From: SKW197 sp049970095
GTDB taxonomy: Archaea; Thermoplasmatota; Thermoplasmata; Lutacidiplasmatales; SKW197
Assembly: GCA_049970095.1 (NCBI GenBank)
Contig: JBMFNP010000022.1
Location: 1 to 28,893 of the forward strand
Reading direction: 5' to 3'
Length of the DNA: 28,893 nt
The notes under the pieces were generated by a model, which made no database searches, had not been told where the DNA came from, and saw only the letters and a list, made by a program, of their open reading frames with translations. Every line of letters begins with the position of its first letter. Position 1 is the first letter of the stretch. The translations under genes were made by a program, and so were the position numbers. Of the stretch, positions 16,214-25,000 are shown in pieces.

Positions 16214-16504
16214 TCAATCCAGAATAATTTTTTTACATTTTTTACACACCACTACTGCATCTTTCTTACACTTTGAACAGGTCTTTTTGAAGATGTATTC
16301 TTCCACTGGAGCATGACAGCACCTGCTTTCCACATCCACAAGTCTTCCACAGTATGTGCAGTAATGTTTTCTTGAGCCCTTTCTTACAAAGTGTGTGTAC
16401 ACATAGAGAATTACATACAGAACTATCACGATTGCAAACATTACGATTATATAAATGCAAAGGAGCCCATAATCTACCTCTTCCTCCCCTGAAATCTGGA
16501 ACAT
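16214..16504 (-). CDS. Membrane-anchored zinc-ribbon protein
   Basis: 96 residues: one membrane helix (LLCIYIIVMFAIVIVLYVIL, about 14-36) followed by Cys-rich ribbons in the cytoplasm: YCTYCGR with CCHAP, and TCSKCKK with VCKKCKK. Such one-helix zinc-ribbon proteins are common in archaea and their role is unknown. It follows the TPR gene after 5 bases with no clear Shine-Dalgarno, so translation is probably coupled. Its stop is 1 base from the dppF stop on the other strand. Confidence 0.65.
   Translation of the reverse strand: MFQISGEEEVDYGLLCIYIIVMFAIVIVLYVILYVYTHFVRKGSRKHYCTYCGRLVDVESRCCHAPVEEYIFKKTCSKCKKDAVVVCKKCKKIILD
16224..16243 (+). terminator. T-rich terminator after the transporter operon
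   Basis: Two T runs (7 T at 16228-16234, 6 T at 16238-16243) follow the dppF stop by about 15 bases, as expected for intrinsic archaeal termination. They lie inside the 3' end of the opposing zinc-ribbon gene. Confidence 0.4.
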
Positions 16505-16509
16505 AAAAA

Positions 16510-17007
16510 TCAGTCAGAAAGAAGCCGTTTTGCATCTTCCTTGGTGATATTCAGTGCCCTGAAGTAGTATTCAAGGGATTTTTTAAGTATGGCATCATAC
16601 TCCTGATTGCTACTCTCTTCATCCAGTTTTAATATGGCGTTTCTGTAATATTCTACACTCAGTTCAGATAGATAATATATTGCATTATCCGGATCAAGTT
16701 CTGCAGCTCTCTGATAAGCATTCTCCGCCTCCATATAAAGTCCGTTCTCCAGACAGAATGCACCATACGCAGAGTAATAATAGGGGTTTTTTCCATCCAG
16801 TTCAATGGCTTTTTTGTAAGCGTTCATAATTTGTTCAACACTCACCTTTGGTAAACCCAGACTTGCTTCTGCGATTCCAAAATATGCCTCTGCACAGTTC
16901 GGGTCCAGTTTCACAGCCCTGTTAAATCTGGATAGAGCACCTTTCATATCGCCTTCCTGAAGCAATCTGTTTCCAGCAGCAATTTCTTTTTCTACATTTG
17001 GTTCCAT
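16510..17007 (-). CDS. TPR repeat protein
   Basis: 165 residues with at least three TPR units: AGNRLLQEGDMKGALSRFNR...LDPNCAEAY, IMNAYKKAIELDGKNPYYYS, and GLYMEAENAYQRAAELDPDN. The Gly, Ala and Pro positions typical of TPRs are clear. There is no signal peptide, so it is a cytoplasmic scaffold whose partner is unknown. It lies in a two-gene unit with the zinc-ribbon membrane protein, which might be that partner. The ATG at 17007 lacks a Shine-Dalgarno; the TATA box is about 34 bases upstream. Confidence 0.8.
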   Translation of the reverse strand: MEPNVEKEIAAGNRLLQEGDMKGALSRFNRAVKLDPNCAEAYFGIAEASLGLPKVSVEQIMNAYKKAIELDGKNPYYYSAYGAFCLENGLYMEAENAYQRAAELDPDNAIYYLSELSVEYYRNAILKLDEESSNQEYDAILKKSLEYYFRALNITKEDAKRLLSD

Positions 17008-17037
17008 AGGATCACATAACTGCTAATAGATGAGGGG

Positions 17038-17044
17038 TTTAAAA
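17038..17044 (-). promoter_or_regulatory. TATA box of the TPR gene
   Basis: TTTTAAA on the minus strand is centred about 34 bases before the ATG at 17007, predicting a leader of only a few bases. Confidence 0.4.
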
Positions 17045-17116
17045 GTCTTCCCTTGTATAGGGCGTATAGAGGGATGTAGGTACCAAAATTTTTACATCTC
17101 CCCTTAATAGAAAAGG

Positions 17117-17123
17117 TATATAT
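17117..17123 (+). promoter_or_regulatory. TATA box of the radical SAM / purH operon
   Basis: TATATAT, preceded by AAAAGG, is centred 36 bases before the ATG at 17156. A weak ribosome-binding site, GGCGAG (17146-17151), lies 4 bases before the start. Confidence 0.5.
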
Positions 17124-17155
17124 CTTCCTACGATAATACCAGAAAGGCGAGAAGC

Positions 17156-18784
17156 ATGTATAGGAACAGAAACAATGGCGGTAGCAACGATGGGGGCAAA
17201 AAAATAGTTCTTACTGCTTCGGCAATTGAAATGAGTGACTTCAACCTCAATGCTTTTATTGCGTTTACAGGCGGATTTCCTTCAAAAATTGTGCCTAAGG
17301 ATATGTTAAGGAAACACTGGTATCCTCCAACTCCTTTTAATCCAGATGGTACTGCAAAATTCGCACCCTATGGATTGAGAAAGGTGGAATCACTTCTTAT
17401 TGAGGAGTTTGGAGAAGAAAATGTGGTTACTGTCTATCCGACGATGCTTGAACACTTTGTGGGAAAGAACACAAAGGTTGTGGGAATAACCTCAATGGAT
17501 CCTCTGGGAATTGGTTTTGTTAGCAGAACATACACAGGGCTTGTGGGTATAAGTGGAAAATCCATGTCTGCAGCAGAATTTGAGGACCTGCTTGCAAATC
17601 CGGTGTTTAAAAGATATCCTGTAAAGAAAATTCTTGGGGGCAGTGGTGCGTGGCAGGTTGTCAAAGCCAATTTACAAGATAAACTTGGGATTGATACGAT
17701 TGTGATGGGTGAGGCAGAAGCGGAAGTGGTAGATCTTTTCCGCAGAGCAATCAATGGAGAGAAGCTACCGAGAGAAATTACATGCAAAAAACCAGATCCT
17801 TCTATTATCCCTCTCATCAAAAAACCATCCCTCTATGGGTTTGTTGAAATCATGCGGGGGTGTGGTAGAGGCTGTGCATTCTGCTCACCTACGATGCGCC
17901 AGCGCTACTCTTTTCCACTTGAGCACATTATGAAGGAAGTGGAGCTCAATTCAAAGCATGGCACAAAAATGATTTCGCTCCAGACAGATGATATCTTTCT
18001 GTATCATGCAAAACCTGGGTTCATACCAAACAGGGAAGCAATTGTCAAATTGATAAAATGTGTGCATGACACCCCAGGTGTTGAGCTTATTCAGATTGCT
18101 CATGCATCTCTTGCACCCGTGGTATATGACCCCAAAATGATGGAGGAAATATGTCCATTGCTTGTGGAGAAATCCAGATGGAAATATATTGATGGATCAA
18201 AGTATTGTACAGTGGAAGTGGGCATAGAAACAGGCAGTGAGCGGCTTATGGAAAAATACATGCGGGGGAAAATGCTTCCATACAAGCCAGAACAATGGCA
18301 GGAAGTAGTTGTTCAGGCTATTAAAATCATGAATGATAACAGAATGTACCCTCTGGCTACGCTCATCACAGGACTGCCAGGCGAGAAACCAGAAGACACG
18401 GTAAAAACCCTTGAATTACTAGATAAACTCAAGGATATGAAAATTTTCTATGTGCCCCTCCTTTTCACAAGCGAGGAGGACTGCATACTGCACCGTGAGA
18501 AACATGCAGATCTCAGCGAATTGAATGAGTTACAATGGGAATTTATTGCTAAATGCTGGGAACACAATGTGAAATTCTGGGTAGAGCCCTCAAAGAAGCC
18601 ACTTATGATGCTGGGAAGCATATTTGCATATTTTGCATATTATAGATGGGTGCATGGAAAGAAGGCGCTGAAGCCTGTACTCAAGTTTTCTGGCTGGGAA
18701 GAATACCTTATAAGAAAGCCCTCCACACAATGCAACCCATCTTTCTGCCAGACGCCACCTCCTAAAAATACGGGGAAAGTGTAG
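17156..18784 (+). CDS. B12-binding domain radical SAM enzyme
   Basis: 542 residues. An N-terminal B12-binding-like Rossmann domain (about 75-200) contains VVGITSMDPLGIGFVSRTYTG and KILGGSGAWQVV; no DxHxxG motif is seen, so cobalamin would bind without a His ligand. The radical SAM domain has the cluster motif CGRGCAFC (C236, C240, C243), followed by a TIM-barrel with VEVGIETGSERLMEKYMRG and ATLITGLPGEKPEDT. The C-terminus carries two more Cys (QCNPSFCQ). Related archaeal enzymes perform methylations or C-C bond formation, including the GDGT ring synthases GrsA/GrsB. That function is a possibility, not established here. It is 12 bases upstream of purH. Confidence 0.85.
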   Translation: MYRNRNNGGSNDGGKKIVLTASAIEMSDFNLNAFIAFTGGFPSKIVPKDMLRKHWYPPTPFNPDGTAKFAPYGLRKVESLLIEEFGEENVVTVYPTMLEHFVGKNTKVVGITSMDPLGIGFVSRTYTGLVGISGKSMSAAEFEDLLANPVFKRYPVKKILGGSGAWQVVKANLQDKLGIDTIVMGEAEAEVVDLFRRAINGEKLPREITCKKPDPSIIPLIKKPSLYGFVEIMRGCGRGCAFCSPTMRQRYSFPLEHIMKEVELNSKHGTKMISLQTDDIFLYHAKPGFIPNREAIVKLIKCVHDTPGVELIQIAHASLAPVVYDPKMMEEICPLLVEKSRWKYIDGSKYCTVEVGIETGSERLMEKYMRGKMLPYKPEQWQEVVVQAIKIMNDNRMYPLATLITGLPGEKPEDTVKTLELLDKLKDMKIFYVPLLFTSEEDCILHREKHADLSELNELQWEFIAKCWEHNVKFWVEPSKKPLMMLGSIFAYFAYYRWVHGKKALKPVLKFSGWEEYLIRKPSTQCNPSFCQTPPPKNTGKV

Positions 18785-18796
18785 AGGTGTGCACCC

Positions 18797-20329
18797 ATGC
18801 TGAAAATTACGAGAGCATTGTTAAGTGTTTCGGACAAGAAAGGAATTATAGAATTTGCAAAAGCGCTCACAAAACATGGAATTGAAATCGTAAGCACTGG
18901 CGGTACCGCAAACCTGCTGATAAATTCAGGTATTGAGGTGATCGAAGTTTCCACGGTGACCAACTTCCCAGAAATTTTAAATGGAAGAGTTAAAACCCTG
19001 CATCCCCACATTTTTGGTGGTATTCTGGCAGAGGAAAAAGAAGAACACCTCTCACAGATAAGGGCACACAACATCGGCAGAATCCAGATGGTTTGTGTAA
19101 ATCTGTATCCTTTTGAGAAAACGGTTGCAGGGCACCACACACTTGAAGATGCAATTGAAAACATAGACATTGGGGGGCCATCACTGATCAGGGCAGCAGC
19201 AAAAAATTACAGGTACACCGCAGTGGTGACATCACCTGAGCAATATGATCCAATTGTCAGAGAGCTGGATGAAAAAGGAGGACTCTCTGATAAAACCCTT
19301 GAAAAACTGGCTATTGAGGCATTTTGCAGGACCGCAATGTATGATGCTGCAATCTACTCCTATTACCAGCGAACATTTGATAGTGAAATTTTCCCGAAAA
19401 CAATGATAAATGTTTATAATAAAAAAATCCAGTTAAGATATGGGGAGAACCCTCATCAGAAGGGTGCTTTTTATTCTGAAACAGATGTGAATTTTCCGTG
19501 CATCACCACAGCGGAAAAGATACAAGGAAAGGAACTTTCATACAATAACATTCTAGACCTGGATGCAGCATGGAACATCGTGTGCGAGTTCACAGAGCCC
19601 GCATGTGCAATTGTGAAACATACAAATCCTTCCAGTGTGGCAAGAGGTGAGGAAAGCAGTGTCGCATTTGAAAGATGCCTTTCAGCAGACCCTCTTTCCG
19701 CCTATGGAGGAATTGTGGCTTTCAACTCCTTGGTGACCGAGGAATGCGCAAGAAAAATGAAAAAATATTTTCTGGATGCGATAATTGCACCAGAATATGA
19801 AGGGAAGGCACTGGAAATTCTGGCAAAGAAGAAAAGTATGGTGCTCCGCACAAAAGGTACAGGTGAGGTGAAGGGCTTTGATATGAAAAAGGTAGGCGGG
19901 GGTTTGCTTGTCCAGGAAAGGGATACAAAGGTTCTGAACGAAATGGAGATGAAATGTGCATCCAGAAGGTTGCCCACAAGTGAGGAAATTGCAGCAATGC
20001 TTTTTGCCTGGAAAGTTGTTAGGCATGTTGCAAGCAATGCAATTGTTTTTGCCAGAGAAAATGAAACTGTGGGCATAGGTCCAGGGCAGACGAGCAGGGT
20101 AATGGCAGTAAAAATTGCTGCTGAGAAAGCAGGGGAGAGGGCAAAGGGTGCGGTGATGGCTTCTGATGGATTCTTTCCGTTCAGAGATGGAATAGATGCT
20201 GCAGCAAAAGCAGGGATCACTGCAGTAATTCAGCCAGGTGGATCTATTAGAGATGGTGAGGTAATTGATGCAGTAAATGAATATGGAATGGCTATGGTCT
20301 TTACTGGTTGGAGGGTGTTCCGACACTGA
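18797..20329 (+). CDS. purH: Bifunctional AICAR formyltransferase / IMP cyclohydrolase
   Basis: 510 residues, full-length PurH, catalysing the last two steps of IMP synthesis. The N-terminal cyclohydrolase domain has ALLSVSDKKGIIEFA, STGGTA, NGRVKTLHPHIFGG and IDIGGPSLIRAAAKN. The transformylase domain has LRYGENPHQKGAFY, IVKHTNPSSVA with the catalytic Lys-His, SADPLSAYGGI, and the end GITAVIQPGGSIRD and GMAMVFTGWRVFRH. Many archaea use PurP and PurO instead, so a complete bacterial-type PurH may reflect old transfer. GAGGTG lies 7 bases before the ATG. Confidence 0.96.
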   Translation: MLKITRALLSVSDKKGIIEFAKALTKHGIEIVSTGGTANLLINSGIEVIEVSTVTNFPEILNGRVKTLHPHIFGGILAEEKEEHLSQIRAHNIGRIQMVCVNLYPFEKTVAGHHTLEDAIENIDIGGPSLIRAAAKNYRYTAVVTSPEQYDPIVRELDEKGGLSDKTLEKLAIEAFCRTAMYDAAIYSYYQRTFDSEIFPKTMINVYNKKIQLRYGENPHQKGAFYSETDVNFPCITTAEKIQGKELSYNNILDLDAAWNIVCEFTEPACAIVKHTNPSSVARGEESSVAFERCLSADPLSAYGGIVAFNSLVTEECARKMKKYFLDAIIAPEYEGKALEILAKKKSMVLRTKGTGEVKGFDMKKVGGGLLVQERDTKVLNEMEMKCASRRLPTSEEIAAMLFAWKVVRHVASNAIVFARENETVGIGPGQTSRVMAVKIAAEKAGERAKGAVMASDGFFPFRDGIDAAAKAGITAVIQPGGSIRDGEVIDAVNEYGMAMVFTGWRVFRH

Positions 20330-20331
20330 TT

Positions 20332-21042
20332 ATGGAGAAAAAGTATGTTGGTTTGGACCTGGGGAGTACCTATACAAAACTTGTGGAGATTGAGAATTCC
20401 CGTGTGGTTGGGAGCAGGATTGCTAAGAGCGTAAAATGGGAAAGTTTAATACCTGCGCATACAAAAAATCTTTGTACCACTGGTTATTTTAGAAAAAAGG
20501 TAAAGGCAAGGTGCACAATTACAGAAATTACTGCTGCAATGCTGGGTGTAAGGCATTTCTTCCCAGATTGTGAGGTGATTGTGGATATTGGTGGCCAGGA
20601 TATAAAGGTCACGGATCTGAGAGATAACAGATTTTACATAAATGATAAATGCAGTGCTGGCACAGGGGCTTTCTTTGAGTTTATTCTTAGCTACCTTGAC
20701 CTGAATTTCAATGACCTACAGGCAAACCAGAAAAATGCAAAAATTTTTCACCTGAACAATACATGCACTGTGTTTGCACTTTCCGAGATAATTTCATACA
20801 TGACTGAAGGTGCAACGCCAGGTGATGTGATAGCAAGCATAAATGAGGCTTTTGCAAAAAAAATTGCAGGAATTTTGCCAGAATGCAGAACAGTGGTGCT
20901 AATTGGTGGTGTTGCCAGGAATCAGGGGTTTGTGGAGAGTTTGAGAAGATGCTTGAAAGCAGCACTACTCATCCCACCAGAACCCCAGATGGTAAATGCA
21001 CTGGGTGCTGCACTCTACATTGAAAACAAAGAAGGAACATAA
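20332..21042 (+). CDS. 2-hydroxyacyl-CoA dehydratase activase-like ATPase (BadF/BcrA/HgdC family)
   Basis: 236 residues. An ASKHA ATPase with phosphate-binding loops YVGLDLGSTYTK and VIVDIGGQDIK and the adenosine motif VLIGGVARNQGF. C107 (NDKCSAGTGAF) and C145 (NNTCTVFALSEI) match the two Cys that hold the 4Fe-4S cluster bridging the homodimer. Known relatives hydrolyse ATP to push one electron into 2-hydroxyacyl-CoA dehydratases or benzoyl-CoA reductases. No dehydratase subunit is in the window, so its target is unknown. The ATG at 20332 follows the purH stop by 2 bases; a TTG at 20308 would overlap purH and is less likely. Confidence 0.88.
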   Translation: MEKKYVGLDLGSTYTKLVEIENSRVVGSRIAKSVKWESLIPAHTKNLCTTGYFRKKVKARCTITEITAAMLGVRHFFPDCEVIVDIGGQDIKVTDLRDNRFYINDKCSAGTGAFFEFILSYLDLNFNDLQANQKNAKIFHLNNTCTVFALSEIISYMTEGATPGDVIASINEAFAKKIAGILPECRTVVLIGGVARNQGFVESLRRCLKAALLIPPEPQMVNALGAALYIENKEGT

Positions 21043-21057
21043 TTTTCGTTTGCATTC

Positions 21058-21936
21058 TCACAAATATTCGTACTTTCTTGCCATTTCTTCCAGTTTTTCA
21101 ATTCGCTTTTCAATCGGTGGATGTGTGGAAAGCAGGTTCACAATAGTGCTGGCACTGAATGGGTTTACAATAAACAGTGAGGAGGTTGCAGGATTTCCTC
21201 TCTCAAGGGGTTTTCTCCGCACTCCCCTATCAAGCTTTCTCAATGCATCTGCAAGTGCCAGTGGGTTTCTTATCAATTTTGCGCCTGTTGCATCCGCCTT
21301 ATATTCCCTTGACCTAGAAATTGCAAGCTGCACAAGCATTGCAGCAATTGGAAGTGTAATTGCCGCCAGAACTGCAAGCGCTACCACAACAGGGTTCAAC
21401 TCGCGCTCTCTCCGCCCTCCGAAAAGAACAGAATAAAACACAAATCTCGCTATAATTGAAATTGCTGAGGCAATAATAGAAGCAATGGTCATCACAAGAA
21501 TATCACGGTTTCTAATATGCGAAATTTCGTGTGCAATAACTCCTGCAAGTTCACGGTCATTCAACAAACCCAGGATTCCTTCCGTAACTGCTACTGTAGC
21601 GTGCTTAGGGTTTCTACCAGTAGCAAAGGCGTTTGGTGTAGGCACAGGGACCACAGCCACCCTTGGCTTTGGAATTCCTGCCTTCATTGCAACCTCTTCC
21701 ACAATTGAGTGCAAGCGAGGATACTCGTGGCTTTCTACTATTCTTGCACCATAACTCCAGAGAACTATTCTGTCGCTGAAAAAGTATGTAAAGATGTTGA
21801 TAAAAATTGCAAGCGATAGAAACACCACAACAAATGTAAGGGAATTCCCGAAGAAATAGCCAGCAACATATCCTATGCATACCAGCAAAGCGGTGAGGAA
21901 GATGAAGAGCCCAGCGGTCCTAAGGCGAGGATTCAT
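21058..21936 (-). CDS. htpX: HtpX-type membrane zinc metalloprotease
   Basis: 292 residues, a normal length. Two N-terminal membrane helices, then PRVAVVPVPTPNAFATGRNP, the zinc motif HEISHIRNRD, two further helices, and the third-ligand region SREYKADATGAKL. The end HPPIEKRIEKLEEM is typical. HtpX degrades misfolded membrane proteins with its active site in the cytoplasm. The ATG at 21936 is preferred to the TTG at 21954, because a TATA box sits about 27 bases upstream and there is no Shine-Dalgarno, suggesting a leaderless mRNA. Confidence 0.95.
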   Translation of the reverse strand: MNPRLRTAGLFIFLTALLVCIGYVAGYFFGNSLTFVVVFLSLAIFINIFTYFFSDRIVLWSYGARIVESHEYPRLHSIVEEVAMKAGIPKPRVAVVPVPTPNAFATGRNPKHATVAVTEGILGLLNDRELAGVIAHEISHIRNRDILVMTIASIIASAISIIARFVFYSVLFGGRRERELNPVVVALAVLAAITLPIAAMLVQLAISRSREYKADATGAKLIRNPLALADALRKLDRGVRRKPLERGNPATSSLFIVNPFSASTIVNLLSTHPPIEKRIEKLEEMARKYEYL

Positions 21937-21959
21937 GATATAAAAATCAAACAAAGCAA

Positions 21960-21967
21960 TATTTTAA
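21960..21967 (-). promoter_or_regulatory. TATA box of htpX (leaderless)
   Basis: TTAAAATA on the minus strand is centred 27-28 bases before the ATG at 21936, placing the transcription start at or next to the start codon. Confidence 0.5.
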
Positions 21968-21985
21968 GTTTACGACCCCCAAATC

Positions 21986-21992
21986 TTTATAA
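21986..21992 (+). promoter_or_regulatory. TATA box of the GH57 gene (leaderless)
   Basis: TTTATAA is centred 27 bases before the ATG at 22016. No Shine-Dalgarno is present, so a leaderless transcript is likely. This also selects 22016 over the adjacent TTG at 22013. Confidence 0.55.
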
Positions 21993-22015
21993 CACCCTAA
22001 GCAATCCTCTATTTG

Positions 22016-25000
22016 ATGAGTAAGAGTATAGCACTTATATTTACCTGGATTCTCTGCATCTCAATACTCCATGTGTTCACTGTGCAGAGCACCACACCGC
22101 ACACAATTACAGTTGATGGCTTGCTGGGTGATTGGAGTTCTGACGAATGTCTCGGCAGTTCACAACAAAAAAAGGCATACATCACATGGGATGCCCAGAA
22201 CCTCTATTTTGCATGGGAGGGTACAGATTTCGGTACTGAAGGTGACCTTTTCATATATCTTAACACCACGGCAGGCGGAAGTTATACCAGCAAAGACTGG
22301 TATGGAACACATTCTTTGCCATTTGATGCAGACTATCTTTTCTGGGTAGAAAACGGTGCGCAGAGCACAAATTATGGACTGGATAGGTATACCAATGGCT
22401 GGAACACTGCTAGCTTTACTGGGACCACATACATTGGCTGGACTGACAACAAAAACACAGAGATTTCAATTCCACTGACAGATATCGGCTCCCCTGCACA
22501 AATTTCTGTGCTGATTTTCAGTCAGTACGAGGATGCCCAGAATGTGTGGTGTGTCTTTCCCCTCAATAACACGCTCACATCATCTGGTTCCCAAACTTTC
22601 ACATATTACTACCAGTTTCCACTCACTACTGGCATTACCCCTAACTCCTCAGACTACATCAAAGTAATCTCCTCAAATGACACGCAACCCCCAATCATCA
22701 AATTCCTTGCCCCTCTTGAAAACGAAGAAATTACTCTCAGTTTCTACAACATCACAATTGAAGCAAAGGACAACACTGGCATAAGGGCTGTGGAACTTTC
22801 AGTTGATGGCGGAATTTTTCAGCACTGCCAAAAAATCGGGGAATATTACATCTACCAGTGGAGTATCACGGCAGAGGGCAAGCACACACTCACTGCAAGA
22901 GCCACAGACATTGCTGGAAATACCGCATCTGCCACAGTGAACTGCACATTCAAGAGAGAAAGCAACCCAAATGCAATCAAACTTGCAATCATCTGGCATA
23001 TGCATCAGCCCATGTATAAAAACATGGCAACTGGAAGATATGAGCTTCCCTGGACACGGGTGCACACAGTGCAGGAATATCTGGACCACCCATTAATCCT
23101 TCAGAATTACCCAAATGTGAAAGTAATCTACAATTTTGTTCCCTCGCTCATGGAACAGATTGAAGACATAAACAAAACGGAGTACACGGACCCGCACTGG
23201 GAACTGGCACTGAAGGAAAACTCGCAACTTACACTTGAAGAAAGGCAGAAAATCCAGAAAGAATTTTTCTGGCTTTCAGCATGGCAGTTCAGAGACGCGG
23301 ACAACGCAAACAAGCGCTATAAACAACTTTCGGATATTGTGGATAGCGGAAGAGACCTGAACACTCAGGAACTTCTTGACCTGAAGGTGCTATATTTCCT
23401 TCTCCAGATTTCAAAACCATATGTAAAGGGTGAATACACAGGCTTCCCACCAGACAGTGCACTCTGGGCACTGAGAAACAAAACTGGAAATTACACGGAA
23501 GGAGACCTTGCTCTCGTGCTCCAGAAACAAAAAGAAATTTCTGCAAAGGTGCTAGGAATTTACAGAAACCTTCTGAGCCAGAAACACTGTGAGATTTCCA
23601 CAACACCCTATTATCACCCGATTCTTCCACTTCTTTTGATGGATAACTGGACTGGGGCAATAAGCAACATGAAAGTATCTAAAGGGGTGTGGCATGAAGA
23701 TGCAATTGTGCAACTAACAATGGCAAGGGAAAAATACAAGGAGGTTTTCGGTGCAGAACCTTACGGTATCTGGCCATCTGAAGAGGCGGTCTCTCCTGCA
23801 GCAGTTGAAGCCATCGCAGATACAAACTTTACCTGGCTCGTAACTGACTCAAGAATTTTAGACAATACGCTTGAGCCTATGGGAATTGATGTGATTAACC
23901 AGAACGCTGGCGACTATGTTTTGAATCCTCCAGTCCTCTACAAGCCATACATTGTGCACATAAGCGGAAAGAAAGTGGTGGCGGTATTCAGAGACAGAAC
24001 AATCTCGGATAGAATTGCATTTCAATACGGACACATGGATGCAGATGCTGCTGTGGATGAACTGATAAAATACATTTACGAAATGGGTAACAGATTACCT
24101 GACAAGAGAAATTCTGTAATTACAATTGCAGCAGATGGTGAGAACTGGATGTTCTGGGATGATGCCGGTTATGAAAACAATGGCAGAACTTTCCTCAAAA
24201 AACTCTATGAAAGACTGAATGTGGAAACTGGCATAGAAACTGTGCTTCTCAAAGATTTCCTTGCACAGAATCCCCCAAACACAGAAATAAGAACTATTGC
24301 AACTGGCTCATGGATTAACGGCGACCTGGAAACCTGGCGTGGAGAACCAGATGAAGATATTGCCTGGCAACGGCTTGCAAAGGCAAGGGAAGCTGTTGTG
24401 AATTATGAAAAGGAGCATCCAGGGAGCGATGAAGTAAAAAAAGCATGGGAAAGCATATATCCTGCAGAGGGGAGTGATTGGTTCTGGTGGTATGGGACAG
24501 ACCAGACGACAAGAGATGAGGATATGTTTGATCGCCTGTTCAAAATCCATCTTGTGAATGTTTACCGTGCAATCGGGCTCCAGCCCCCCATTGAATTAAC
24601 AGCAGAACTCCGAATACCACAAAACCCATCTAAACTAGGCACCATGGGGCTATTCAAACCAGTACTGGACGGAGTTCTCAATGCAACAGAATGGAAAGAT
24701 GCGTGGGGCTACACTGCAAAATCTAACTTGCTTGGAATTTCAGAAATAAACATAGGTGCAGATACGCAGAACCTCTACATCGGGTTTAACATAGATAGTG
24801 CAAACTACACCGCAAACTACGAAAACCTGGATCTTAGCATTTACATCTCCTCTCCAAGCCCCGCAGATATGAATGTGCCGATGACAAATTACCTGCCTCT
24901 GGGTGGTAAAGAATCTCTGGGCTTCCCAATAAGATGGAAGGTGAAGGTTCTCCCTGAAACAAAACTTGAGAGCGGAGAAACAAAACTCGCAATTTTCAGG

